DNA of 64,000 bases. Origin: Theobroma cacao. Its lineage: Eukaryota; Streptophyta; Magnoliopsida; Malvales; Malvaceae. The translations under genes and the position numbers were made by a program. Of this stretch, positions 12,675 through 23,221 are shown piece after piece. Every line of letters starts with the position of its first letter. Positions within the stretch are counted from its first letter, which is position 1. The stretch is taken from assembly GCF_000208745.1 (NCBI RefSeq), contig NC_030853.1:20839165-20903164 (forward strand), read 5' to 3'. Below the pieces are notes generated by a model that saw only the letters and a program-made list of their open reading frames with translations, did no database searches and had not been told where the DNA came from.

Positions 12675-12790
12675 TGTTAGAACACAAAACTGAAAAATCG
12701 AGAAATTACTTCAAGGAGTGTAACAATGCCACTTTCCTTAAGGTTTTATTCTATTAACCTTGAGTTACATCATGTTTTGATTTGACAAAA
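12675..12790 (-). repeat. Truncated 5' LTR of the Copia element
   Basis: The first 85 bp align well with 7631-7712 (shared GTGTAACAAT-CCA-TTTCCTTAAG). Weaker similarity runs to about 12790 and then stops next to the 3' part of a DUF4283 ORF. About 430 bp of the LTR are missing. Confidence 0.7.
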
Positions 12791-12972
12791 ATTACATATT
12801 ATCTTGAACTTAATGTCAAGCATTTGAAATTGTCTCCTTCTCAAAAGACATCTCCAATCCACTTTTCTCCTTATGTGTCGCTTCATCATAGTCTATTTTA
12901 GTGTCCATAGATTGGACATGAGAAATATCTAATGTAACTGCAGCCACCTTGTAACTCTTTTTAATACCATCA

Positions 12973-12977
12973 GTACC
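12973..12977. repeat. Target site duplication GTACC (left copy)
   Basis: Identical to 15963-15967 on the other side of the solo LTR. Confidence 0.85.
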
Positions 12978-13189
12978 TGTAGACACTAAAATCATAAACA
13001 AAAAATGAATTAAAAATAATAAAAATTAAAAAATAAAGAAAAAATGAAAAAATGGTGGAGAGAGGTACTACTGGCAGGGTGCAGACGCACCCTACCAGGC
13101 ACCTCCTTCACCCTGCCAGACGCGAAAAATTCACGTCTGGCAGGGTAGTGGAACGTGCCCCCCCCCCCCCCCAGTGCCCAAGAACCGAG

Positions 13190-13200
13190 TATAAAAGGGA
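13190..13200 (+). promoter_or_regulatory. TATA box of the solo LTR
   Basis: TATAAAAGGGA is a good plant TATA box located about 210 bp into the LTR, after a poly-C run (13159-13172). Transcription would be expected to start near 13220-13230, giving an R region that begins inside the AC-rich stretch. Such a box could still drive transcripts rightward. Confidence 0.65.
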
Positions 13201-14432
13201 GGGAGCACTGTAGCAATCGGGGGAACAACCGGGAACGGAAAACCAACAACCTGCAAGCCAAAAACAAGCAACCAAAGACCCAAAAATCCTAGTCTAGCAG
13301 CCACAACAACCCACAGATTCTCAATCAAAAACTACAGAAAAATAAAAAAAAATACAATGAGAAAGGAGAGTTGATAGATCGTTTTAAGGGAGTCATTTCG
13401 TCGTCGCCGGTGGTGGCGGTTTTGCTTTCCCAAGCTTGGGTGCAAGGAAGTCGACGCTGGCAGCAAAGAGAGAGAGAGATAGAGATAGAGGTTCGATCGA
13501 CGATTGTTTTTGGGGAAGATCTGGAAATTTTAAGTTACCGGTTGAAGAGGAGAAAGTTGAAGGCTTAGCTAACGCCGGATTAGGTGCTGGGAGTTGTCAC
13601 CGTACAACCTAGAAAAAGGAAAGAGAAACCCGATCGACAGAAGGGCCAAGAGAGGAAGGCGTCAGGAAAGGGAGAGTCTCCTGTTAGGGAGTAACGCCGA
13701 CGGCCGTCGAGTAAGAAGGCTAAGAGAGAGTCGACTGGTGCCGGAGAGAGAAAAGGGAAGACAGATCCGGCCATCTATGTCCTTGCGTCGGCGACGGCAA
13801 GAAGCTCCCCTAGCCGCCGGCGGGTAGTAAAGGGAGAGAGAGGTGAAACATTTCTAGAGAGAAGGGAGAGCATTTGGCTAACTAGAGAGAGAAAATAAGA
13901 AGGGAAAATAAGAGAAGAGAGAAAAAAAAGGGTTTATATACTAAAGCTTAGAGCTTAAACGGCATCGTTTGAGGGAGACTGGTGCACCAAAACGGTGCGT
14001 TTGGAAGGGGCAGCTAGTGGGCCAACAAAGCGGGCTTGAGGGTGATCTTTCCTTAGACTGGTCTTCTTGGGTCACTACTTGAGCCCAAATCAGGTAAATG
14101 CTTTATTTTTCTTGTAGATCTGTTATGACTTAGATTGATCCATTTTATTCATTCTAAATTATTTTAGTATAACATTTTAAAGTTTTTAGATGACAGTTTA
14201 AATTTTGGAAATTAATATAAATAGAAGAATATAGAAATAATAGAGCATGAAAAAATAAATTAAAAAATAATATTTTAGAAAATGTTTAGTTATACAAAGA
14301 GCTTATGTTTAGGAAAATATTTGTTACAAATATATAATAAAATTATAAAAAAAATGATAAAAATTAATGATAATAAAATAAAAAAAGGGGAAAATAGTAA
14401 TAAAATATCATGATGTTGACTACAAGTATAAT

Positions 14433-15510
14433 GCCGATGATGGGATTATCGATCGGGACGTGAAAAGTCGCAATCCTGAGCTTATATTCTCTAGGCTCGA
14501 AATCCGAATCAAGACTCCACCAGTATGATGGGAGGGCCTAGATTTCAAGATCTCGAAGTTTTAATAAATAAAAAATTTGATTATACAAAAATTACTCAAT
14601 AAAAATAATAAACAAATAATAAAAAAAGATAAAAAGATAATAAATAAATAATTCAAATATATAGTAAATAATTAATTTGTGAAAATGCAATATACATGAC
14701 ATTAAATAAATAGAAAAGTAAAATAAATAAATAAATAANNNNNNNNNNNNNNNNNNNNNNNNNNNNNNNNNNNNNNNNNNNNNNNNNNNNNNNNNNNNNN
14801 NNNNNNNNNNNNNNNNNNNNNNNNNNNNNNNNNNNNNNNNNNNNNNNNNNNNNNNNNNNNNNNNNNNNNNNNNNNNNNNNNNNNNNNNNNNNNNNNNNNN
14901 NNNNNNNNNNNNNNNNNNNNNNNNNNNNNNNNNNNNNNNAAAATAATAAAATTCTTGTTCATTAAAAATAACATGGAATCATAAATAATTTATCTAATTA
15001 TAAAAGGAAAATATAGGAGAAATTTAGAATAAAAAATGTAAGGTATAAAAAATAATAATTAGACATAAAATAGAAAACATGATAAAAAAAATAAAATAAA
15101 AATAATAAAAAATGACAAATATATATATATATATAGATAATTGCATTAGCTTAGCATATATATATATTGCATCATGCATATCATTGCATATAAATATTTC
15201 TGTTTTCGGGTTTAAGCCCCGATGATAGGATCTTCCGAGGATCTTGCGAAGGCGAGTATTTCTCGAAAAGTTTCCTAGGTGAAAAGTTGTCCTTGGATCC
15301 CACCAGTATGATGGGAGGGCTCGAGAGACATCTTTAATAAAAGGCTTTCACCCGAATTAGGTTCATTATGCACGAAAACATTATTTTTAAAGAAAAACGT
15401 ACGATAACTCCGATGATGGGAATCATTCATCAAATTTGTGAAGGCGAATTTCTCGGATAATTCCCTAGGTGAGAGAATACCCCGAGTCCCACCAGTATGA
15501 TGGGCGAATT
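14433..15510 (+). repeat. Three diverged modules inside the solo LTR
   Basis: Modules at about 14433-14570, 15217-15330 and 15409-15545 share the same plan: CCGATGAT-GGA, then a stretch ending in CGA-TT, then CCACCAGTATGATGGG about 70-85 bp later, then AATAAA. Two of them also share GTGAAGGCGAATTTCTCG/CGAAGGCGAGTATTTCTCG and TCCTAGGTGA. The assembly gap 14739-14939 lies between the first and second. Confidence 0.75.
14739..14939. other. Assembly gap
   Basis: A run of about 200 N inside an AT-rich part of the solo LTR. Confidence 0.95.
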
Positions 15511-15962
15511 CGAGAAAATATCCTCGATAAAAAGTTATTCGTCCGGCATTTTTTTCACGCCATGCATCTTGCCTCGCATTTGCATTCCATTTTAGGTCAA
15601 ATAGGAGATAAAAATAAGTGAATAATAACTAAGAAAATATAGCTAATTTAAAAATTAAAGCCTAATAGGATAATCTAATAATAGTACCGTTCATGGAACG
15701 GGCGTCCCGGGGGTGCTAATTCTTTCCCGGACGTAACCGTACTCCCGAGCCTAGATCTAGAAAATCGTAGACCAGTTTAAGGTTCTTTTCGGTGGGCTTA
15801 AAATTAATTTAAATTTTCATCGATTAGAATCGAGTCAATAGGTGACCAATCTCACCTAGTAAAAAAAGATTGGTGGAGACTCTTAATTTTAGTTTAATTT
15901 TTTTTAATGAGTTTTCACATTCGCGTCTGACGGTCGAGTTTTCGAATCCACACGTTACGACA

Positions 15963-15967
15963 GTACC
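15963..15967. repeat. Target site duplication GTACC (right copy)
   Basis: Identical to 12973-12977. The DUF4283 frame reads through a single copy of this pentamer. Confidence 0.85.
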
Positions 15968-16506
15968 CCCAACATATGGACTCACAAAAAATTTGACACC
16001 TTTGTCAGATTTATTATGGTTCACTACTGGGCCAACATATGATGTACCCTCACATTGCACAATGTCATCCTCGTTATCCTCACTACTATCCAAGACATTA
16101 AACTTTGAGCCCGGTCTCTTTAGACTGTTCTTATTTATCATTTCCCGAGCATTGCCTAGTGAAACGTGCAAAGGCATCCCAAAAAATCTCACCCATGTGG
16201 CCACTATTGTAAGTTCCTGAGTTTCCCAAGTATAATAAGGGGTCCATGGATAAACAGTCAAGTAATGCCCCATTACGAGCCAAGGGCCACCCAACAGTGC
16301 CCTCAAATAATCATCTTGTTTTACAAATTTGACAAGATACTTGTTCTCGTCAAGATCGACGATGTTATATCTATCAGCAAGCTTCCATATAATAAGGATA
16401 TTTTCACTGAGAGTTTTGTATGACAGAGGATGACCAGGCATACGCACGATAATCGAATGTTTACCCACACAATTAGTTTATTATACTTTTCTGAGGGCAA
16501 CTGCAT

Positions 16507-16832
16507 TTGGTATTAACTTTTTCTTTTTTTTAAATAAGTTTTCAGATTTTAAATATATGCTTTGCAACTTACGAGTAAAAGCATAAAGTAAAGTTCGGGA
16601 ATCTGACTTTATTTATAATACTTTTTCGATATACTTGAAAATAAAATAATAGCTTTCTATAAGAATCAATAATTTCACTTTTGAAATAAATACAATAAAA
16701 ATTTTCAAAAAAAAAAATTAAAATATAACATTACTTTCGTTAATATTTATATATATGATTAAAAAAAGTGACAAAGTGGAGTCCTTCGAATCACTCTCAC
16801 CATGCATAACTAATATCTAATATGAATATATT
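16507..16832. other. AT-rich spacer
   Basis: Nothing recognised between the upstream edge of the DUF4283 ORF and the tandem repeat. Confidence 0.4.
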
Positions 16833-17291
16833 AAAAAACAACTTTTGGAAAAATAAAATTAATTCGGTGTGAATAGTCTATTTTTGATTTGTCTATATTT
16901 TAAATAAATATCATGTATTTATTAATCAAACTAAAATTTTAATTTATAGCATTGAAAGATTAGATTTATTACATTTGCTTATTTTTATTAGTATATTTTA
17001 CACATCTAATACAAATTGAAATTAGATTCTAATCGTTAACCTAATTGAACATATAAACTAATATATATATATATAAAAAGAGCTTTTGGTAAAAAAGGGA
17101 ATAATCTTATGAATAGTTTATCTTTTTAACAAGTGTACGATCCAAATAAATGTCATGTGTTTTTTAATCAGTACAAGATTTTAATTTTGATACTGAAGAA
17201 CTAAATTTACTACATTTGATTATTTTCATTTATATATTTTATGCATTTAATAAATTCAATTTATATTCTAATTGCTTGCCTGAATGAACCA
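16833..17291. repeat. Old tandem duplication of about 220 bp
   Basis: Unit 1 (16833-17052) and unit 2 (17075-17291) share an ordered series of matches: A-rich start then CTTTTGG, GAATAGT-TAT, AAATAAAT-TCATGT, ATTTTAATTT, TA-TACATTTG-TTATTTT, TTTTA-CAT-TAATA-A and TTCTAAT-G. The units are clearly diverged. The (AT)n run at 17060-17075 sits at the junction. No coding potential. Confidence 0.7.
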
Positions 17292-17421
17292 TTAAGTGGT
17301 CATTTCATGATCAAAATTCAAATTCAAAAAATATATTTGCTAGCATAACCCAAAGAAGAGGAAAACTTTATAATACTAACATTTTGGTTTGCAGATTGTT
17401 TCACATAATGTTTAATGACTA

Positions 17422-17816
17422 TGTAATGGCTCAAGTTTAAGCATTGACCTAGTAATTTTTTGGACTTAAATCACGTGATCTTAAAAGTTCAAGCTACTAA
17501 TAGTAATGGATTTGGATTGTTACATAGATCTTAACAATCACATTCACATCACATGTGAGATGTGAGATATCACAATCTCACCAGCTCAAATCCTTGATGT
17601 CCTAATTAAAGCCCAAGTCCAAGATCTTACTAAAACAATGTGAAAGTCCACATCAGACTAACACAAGCTTTGATATCATTTTTAACAATCTATGTCCAAG
17701 CACTGATTTAACAATTCAGGTCCATTACTATTAGCAACTTAAGTTTAAGCTTTTGAGAGTCACGTGATTTTGACCCGAAATGTTAGTAAGCAAGTACTTG
17801 GACTTGGATCATTACA
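17422..17816. mobile_element. Foldback MITE with 5-bp target duplication
   Basis: The ends are inverted repeats: TGTAATGGCTCAAGTTTAAG on the left and, read on the minus strand, TGTAATGATCCAAGTCCAAG on the right. The homology runs about 110 bp inward and includes AAATCACGTGA and CTAATAGTAATGGA on both arms. The flanks carry GACTA at 17417-17421 and 17817-17821. The element has no ORF and would fold into a long hairpin. I cannot assign a superfamily from the 5-bp duplication alone. Confidence 0.8.
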
Positions 17817-17821
17817 GACTA

Positions 17822-18871
17822 TTATTACTATTAATCTAATTTTTTGATACTTATTACTAATTAATTTAATTATCAATCAACAATTCACATTCAAAATTCA
17901 AAATTTTATATTATATGATTACTCCTAATCCCAATTTCTATTATCAAAAGTTTGGTTTCTTATTTTTATATCTCTTTGAATTATTCGATTTAGTTTATAT
18001 ATGTACTTTGCTTCTTTGATCTATTCTTATTTGTATTTTTGTATTTCAACAGCTTGATGAATTATTTTATTTTTTATTTTCTTATGTAAATTGTTTTACT
18101 GCATTCATATCAATAAATTTTCATCAAAATCAATTATCCTTCTAATTGTCAAAATCGTTATGACATTGTTTTTTAACACGCGTGCTTCCAACTTAACTTT
18201 TTTCACTCTATTTTATGCTGCTATTTTTATTTTAAATATAAAAAATTATTATAAAAGAAATCATTCTTCTGCATGGTATGAGTTTAAATCTAGTACTTTC
18301 ATAAAATAGAGTAAAAAAAACTTATTGAAATAACAAATTCTTAATTTCAGAGTTTTTACATTGAAATTAAAAAAAAAACCCATGAAAATTTATATAAAAT
18401 ATTGCAAGAGCAGGAGGTTAATCAGCAAACACCCTTTAATCGAATGAAAATCTAAATTGTAAGATGAAATAGCAAAAAATGGTTATTGAATATATTATTA
18501 AATGAATTAAAATAGGAGTGGCAGGTGAAACATCAACAACCAGCATTAATTATTTAATTGCCCCTGTCGATAATTTTCTTTCTTTTTTCTTTTTTTTTTT
18601 TTTAGGTTCGTCAATCCTACATCGTTCCCAATAACTAAAGTCCAATAATTAAAGTGGGACTGATTTAACTGTTAAATACAACTTTTAAAGTTTAATATTA
18701 TCTTTATTGAATGATCCTCGGACTTTGACGAGACAAATAAAAAATGACTAAAAGAATAAATAAACGAAAAGAAAACTTCACCACATATTCACGTTATTCC
18801 CGTACAATAATTAACGGAATTAGGCAAGCCCAATCAGTGCCCTCAGATAAAGACTTGTTCAAGGAAAGGAA
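17822..18871. other. Spacer upstream of the intact MATE gene
   Basis: AT-rich. I see no clear TATA box in the 100 bp before the start codon at 18872. The promoter of the MATE gene is presumably here. Confidence 0.45.
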
Positions 18872-21800
18872 ATGGAAGAGGCATTGCTAGGTGGAAGAGA
18901 GGAAGAAAAATGGAGGGCAACGTGGAGTGCCTTTTGGGAGGAGCTAAAGATGGTGAGCTATATTGCGGTGCCGATGGTGGCGGTGATGGTGTCGCAGTAC
19001 CTTTCGCAGGTCATATCGTTGATGATGGTTGGACACCTTGGGGAGCTTGCTCTTTCCGGGATTGCCATAGCTTCCTCCGTCACTAATGTCACTGGCTTCA
19101 GCTTTGTAGTAATGTTCTCTCTCTCCCTTTCTAGCTCTTTGTGTTGTTCAGTTGCAAATTTGCAGGCGTAAGCATCTTAGTCTGGATAGACGTTGAAACT
19201 GGTGAACACATATATTAATTTGTAGCAGAGTATAGTTCAAACTGTATCACGCCAGCATATTAAAGTAAAATGAAGAGCTCACGTAACATGCACAGCTCAA
19301 AAAATCAACTCTTATGAAAAGTTTTCTGTATTCTTTTCTCCCCAAGCAACCGATTAAGCAATAGATTTAGCAATTGCTCTAACTGCATTTAATTAGCCTA
19401 ACTCATGAAATGGTTTGTCAAAAAAAAATGTGTTCGGCTTATTTAAGACTTGATTATTAAATTAAAGAAACCTAAACACTCTGTTAGACACCTAATTTTA
19501 AGTTCCCTGAAGATTTTGTTGAATTTTTTATCTAAGAGATTTTTATTTTATGCATAATAAGAAAGTGTCAACTTTGATTTTCTTCATTTAAAAGAAAACA
19601 TGGCTCATAAATCTTCCCTAAAGATCTTATACAATTTTTATGGGCAAAGTCTTCGCCCAAAGCCTAAATCATTTGTCGAAGACTCGAGACATTTTGTTAA
19701 AGTTTGGTCCCACAGGCCATAAATAAAGGTCTTTTTCCCATTTTGGGACCTGGTTTTTAATTATGGCAAAAACGCATGGAGGCTAATAATTCCAGTGCAG
19801 GCCATAAATAAAGGTCTACTTCATTTTGGGACCTGGTTTTTAATTATGGCAAAAGTTTGGTGTTACAATTTCGCTAGTAGGTCATGGAGGCTAATAATTC
19901 CACTGCATGGTCTAGCCCATAAATTATAGGCCCAATTATTATCTCAAATTTGTTAGGACTTTTGAATAATGAAGTGTATATTTTTTATGGTACTGGCAGC
20001 TTTTTCTCCATTACTTTCATTTCATAGCACATTGGAGACAACAAAAAAAAATCTTTAAAATTTATTTAGATATTTAAAATGTTTATTTTATTACTTATTT
20101 ATGCTTAATTTTTGGAATTTTTTGTATTAGCAAAGTCTTCATTCTCAATATGAAATTAGTGACATTATCTTCATGTGCCAAATAGTTTGGAATGGCTGGT
20201 GCACTGGAAACTCTATGTGGACAAGCTTATGGAGCACAACAATATCAAAAGCTTGGAACTTACACTAACTGTTCAATGGTTTCTATCATTCCAGTTTGTA
20301 ATCCAATATGTTTTCTCTGGATATTCATGGACCAGCTGTTAGTATTGTTGGGTCAGGACTTTGAAGTTGCAATGGTAGCTTGCAGTTATTCAATCTGGCT
20401 TATACCTGGATTGTTTGCCTATCCATTTCTCCAGTCATTAATTCGCTATTTCCAGTGTCAGGGCTTGATCCCTCCCATGTTCTTGAGCTCTTGTGCAGCT
20501 CTATGTCTCCATATACCCGTCTGCTGGATTCTACTACACAAAACAAATCTAGGAATTATTGGGGCGCCTTTATCAACCGGATTATCTTTCTGGTTTAATG
20601 TAGTATTGCTTGGGATTTACATGAGATACTCTTCATCATGTGACAGGTCCCGTGCCCTCATCTTCAACGACATTTTCTTAAGCATCAAGGAGTTTTTTAG
20701 CTTTGCACTCCCTTCTGCTGTGATGGTTTGGTAATGTACAAATCATTTTTGGGTATTCTGCGTTTTATCGCTTTTGGGTTTTATTTTGTTTGCAGTTTCT
20801 AGTAATATTCTCTTTCATAATGGTAATTGTAGTCTTGAGTGGTGGTCATTTGAGGTACTTAAACTGCTATCAGGACTTTTACCAGATTCAGTGTTTGAGA
20901 CATCAGTTCTTTCCATATGGTAAACTTCTAAACCAGTAAGTTTGTGTTTAAAAACTTAAATCTTCTGTTCAGTTTTTAATTTCTATGTAAGGGTTTCAAA
21001 AAGAAGGATGCTAATCTCTCTCGACTTTTGCTATGAGAAGCCTTACAACCACTTCATTTCACTACCTCGTACCATATGGGATTAGTGCTGCTGCAAGGTT
21101 AAATCCATAATTTTTCCTTCTATACAATTGTGCCAATATATTAGCAATAAACATGTTTTTTTACTCTAAAATGTATGATCTTTATGACTTTAATGGAATA
21201 TATGCCTCAGCTACCTGACAGCACTCGGGTCTCAAATGAACTAGGAGCTGGAAATCCACAAGCAGCTAGACTATCTGTAAGTGCGGCAATGGTACTTGCA
21301 GCGATAGAGCCAATCATGGTGGCAATTACTCTCTTTTGTTGCCGCTACGTTTATGGATACTTATTTAGCAACGAAAAGGAAGTTGTCAATTATGTTAGAG
21401 AAATGATTCCGCTACTTTGCATCTGGGTTATAATGGACAGCGTACAAGCAGTACTTTCTGGTCAGTGCTTACGAATTAGATAAAAAATGTTGCTTAGCTT
21501 TTAGAGATGAAATCAGCCATATAATTCTTGCTTTTTTGTGTTAATTAGGTGTTGCCAGAGGAACTGGGTGGCAGCACATCGGAGCCTATGTGAATCTTGG
21601 TGCATATTACCTTTTAGGAGTTCCAGTAGCTGTGGTGTTGTGTTTTGCTCTAAATTTGAGAGGGAAGGGGCTTTGGATTGGAATATTGGCAGGGTCTACG
21701 GTTCAAGCATCGCTCCTTGCTCTCGTTACTGGCTTAACAAATTGGCAAAAACAGGTTTTCTGTTATAAAATGGTCGATGTAATATATGTAGAGAGTAGCT

Positions 21801-21903
21801 TAATTCTGCAGACAAAGCATAACTTTGTTGAAAATTGCAGGCAAGCAATGCAAGGGAGAGAATGTTGGAGGGGAGTGTCCCAGCCAACAATGAATCGGCT
21901 TGA
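18872..21903 (+). CDS. MATE efflux transporter (DTX-type), 477 aa
   Basis: Seven exons: 18872-19108, 20186-20730, 20833-20919, 21041-21097, 21222-21460, 21549-21754 and 21841-21903. All introns are GT-AG and all junction phases agree, giving 1434 bp and 477 residues, a normal length for plant MATE proteins. MATE carriers export organic compounds such as alkaloids, flavonoids, xenobiotics or organic acids, usually by proton antiport, at the vacuolar or plasma membrane. The N-terminus has [24 protein letters not shown], the first MATE helix block, here split by no intron; exon 2 starts with the [13 protein letters not shown] motif; exons 3-5 give [17 protein letters not shown] and [12 protein letters not shown]; exon 6 has [21 protein letters not shown]. 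These fit the DTX1-like plant clade. Twelve hydrophobic helices are expected. It is the working partner of the pseudogene at 2282. The substrate cannot be predicted. Confidence 0.93.
19714..19917 (+). repeat. Tandem duplication inside MATE intron 1
   Basis: Unit 1 starts at 19714 and unit 2 at 19799, both with AGGCCATAAATAAAGGTCT, followed by ATTTTGGGACCTGG, TTTTTAATTATGGCAAAA and CATGGAGGCTAATAATTCCA. Unit 2 has an extra stretch of about 33 bp (about 19857-19886) before the last block. The high similarity suggests a fairly recent event. Confidence 0.85.
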
Positions 21904-22809
21904 ACAAGCAGAAAACAGAGGAAAGGAAAGGCGATGATACGTAAAAAGAGAAATATGTCATTCCTAATTTTAGTTGCAACCCCAGTTTGTCTGTTGACCT
22001 TTGCCCTCAACAGATTTCAAATCTACCCTTTCAGCCATGCATGGAGTACTAAGCAAGTGAGCAATCCCAAAATCGTTTCAGTCCATTTTGAGTTTCATCA
22101 TAAGAAGAGAAATCTAATAGTATAAAGTTTACTATATATTATTTCTTGCGGATGAAGTCTTGTTTCAACGACAAGACGGATACCTTAAAAATCATTTCAA
22201 GTTAGAATATTTTGATTTGTCTTTTGGCTTTGAGGAGCTTCATGGATAAGAATATTTTGATTGAGAAAACACATCACCTATGCCACTACCTTAATTGGAA
22301 GAACTTATTGCATTCCTCTAAAGTTGAAAAAACTACTAGTTGCTAGCGCCAAATGCAGCTTCCCTGAGCAATTTCCTCTAATCAATTTACTTGTAGTAAA
22401 TTTTGGGTATTCAGTTTCTCATATAATTAAAAATTACAATATTCATTACCTCGATGATTTTTTTTTTTTGTTAAAAAGAAAAAAAAAATCATTGGGTTGG
22501 AAACTTTACATCCAAATACTAACCATCTCATCAGGAATCAAAATTATAATTACAAAAAAATTTAAATGGGAAGAAAATTTTAATTTATGCAACAAGCAAT
22601 AGATTCATATAAAAATTTATGACACTTCTAAAAACAAGAGAAATCACACACAGAGCAGGGGGAATAGGGAAGGAAAAGCGACATAACCTCCAAGTGCTTC
22701 AAAGAGAGACAATAAAGTTCCTTATTTTCCTCGACTGGCAGCTTTGCTTGTGGGCTGTAGTGCTGGTATATAAACTCCAAAGGCAATTACCTGTAACATC
22801 TTAAGTACA
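21904..22809. other. Spacer between the MATE gene and the proline-rich gene
   Basis: 3' flank of the MATE gene and AT-rich sequence. A T-run followed by an A-run (22457-22489) could form a short hairpin. No gene seen. Confidence 0.5.
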
Positions 22810-23145
22810 CTAGTATGGTGGAGGAGGGCCATTCCAAGGCGGAGGTGGTCTATATGAATCAAAATATGGTGGTGGAGGGGGTCCAGGAGGGCCGGGAGGT
22901 GGTGGAAAAGCATGAGGAGGCGGTGGTGGTGGTGGACCAGCTGGTGGATGATGGTGATGTGGTGGTGGAGGAGGTGGCGCATAGTACTCAGGACGAGGTG
23001 GCGGAGGTGGTGGCGGTGCACCATACACGTGTGGTGGTGGTGGTGGTGGTGCAAAAGGGTCCCATGGGGGAGGTGGTGGTGCAAAAGGGTCTTGTGGAGG
23101 CGGCGGCGGTGCAGAAGGGTGTGGTGGGTGCCTACGGAATGCCAT
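22810..23145 (-). CDS. Small proline/histidine-rich protein, 111 aa
   Basis: An intronless ORF starting MAFRRHPPHPSAPPPPPQ and ending in PPPPY. It consists of runs of four to seven Pro separated by DPFA, WDPFA, HVYGA, EYYA, HHHH, GPPGPP and YFDSY. There is no hydrophobic signal peptide, so it is not an ordinary extensin; a cytoplasmic or nuclear scaffold role (for example binding SH3, WW or profilin-type domains) is only a guess. A paralog with the same DPFAPPP and GPPGPPPP modules lies at 24997-25248 in the same orientation. The antisense frames here are open only because of the composition bias. A CTATATGAG box about 70 bp before the ATG may be the TATA box. Confidence 0.75.
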   Translation of the reverse strand: MAFRRHPPHPSAPPPPPQDPFAPPPPPWDPFAPPPPPPHVYGAPPPPPPPRPEYYAPPPPPPHHHHPPAGPPPPPPPHAFPPPPGPPGPPPPPYFDSYRPPPPWNGPPPPY

Positions 23146-23209
23146 TGTTGTGATAGAAAAACCTATTCATCCACTAAATGCTGATGTTAGTCAGGATCTG
23201 GATTGGATT

Positions 23210-23221
23210 TGCTCATATAGA
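23210..23221 (-). promoter_or_regulatory. Possible TATA box of the first proline-rich gene
   Basis: On the minus strand TTCTATATGAGC lies about 65-75 bp upstream of the start codon at 23145. The position fits a short leader and mirrors the arrangement at the second gene. Confidence 0.45.

Larger units (their letters stand above)
7631..12790 (-). mobile_element. Truncated Copia retrotransposon
   Basis: A minus-strand Copia element with domains in the standard order: gag, zinc knuckle, GAG-pre-integrase, integrase, reverse transcriptase, RNase H, 3' LTR. The 3' LTR (7631-8176) is bounded by TGTTAGAACAC and CCAACA and preceded (minus strand) by a purine tract GATGGGGGA. The 5' LTR at 12675-about 12790 starts with the same TGTTAGAACACA but loses similarity after about 115 bp. 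Stops and frameshifts in every domain show it is dead. No tRNA-Met primer site (TGGTATCAGAGC-like) is seen next to the 5' LTR. Confidence 0.88.
12978..15962 (+). mobile_element. Solo LTR of a Tat/Ogre-like Gypsy element
   Basis: It starts TGTAGACACTAAAATC and ends CGTTACGACA (TG...CA), flanked on both sides by GTACC (12973-12977 and 15963-15967). Those features define one LTR of about 3 kb, including a gap of about 200 N, with no internal domain. It has a TATAAAAGG promoter box at 13190, long leader-like GC-rich sequence, and near the 3' end the stretches GGGGGTGCTAATTC, CCGGACGTAACCGTACTC and TTGGTGGAGACTC. These resemble the LTR ends of plant Tat/Ogre-type Gypsy elements as I remember them. 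Recombination between two LTRs would leave exactly this structure. Confidence 0.85.
12816..16468 (-). pseudogene. LINE-type DUF4283 ORF split by a solo LTR
   Basis: Two ORF pieces on the minus strand, 16468-15963 and 12972-12816, are in the same frame once the LTR at 12978-15962 and one copy of its 5-bp target duplication are removed, giving an uninterrupted frame of 221 codons including stop. The N-terminal half has the DUF4283 pattern seen in plant LINE ORF1/gag-like proteins: IWKLADRYNIVDL, then LGGPWLVMGHYLTVYPW, then ATWVRFFGMPL. The C-terminal half is charged and not recognisable. The usual CCHC knuckle after DUF4283 is missing, so the ORF may already have been incomplete before the insertion. 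It could be a domesticated gene, but a dead LINE fragment is more likely. Confidence 0.75.

Noticed and set aside
13010..13827. Several ORFs of 60-85 codons in the GC-rich part of the solo LTR
   Set aside because: They are in the untranslated leader part of the LTR, overlap each other on both strands and match no domain.
14702..14974. ORF containing a long run of X
   Set aside because: Artifact of the assembly gap.
15870..16423. Plus-strand ORFs opposite the DUF4283 ORF
   Set aside because: Antisense shadows; only the minus strand shows the domain pattern.
22450..22495. T-run/A-run hairpin as an RNA gene or terminator
   Set aside because: A simple homopolymer pairing, common in AT-rich plant DNA, with no family signature.
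22815..23184. Plus-strand ORFs across the proline-rich gene (Val/Glu- and Trp/Arg-rich)
   Set aside because: They are shadows of the GGT/GGA-rich complement of the Pro codons. The minus-strand frame is the one with start, stop, modules and a paralog.
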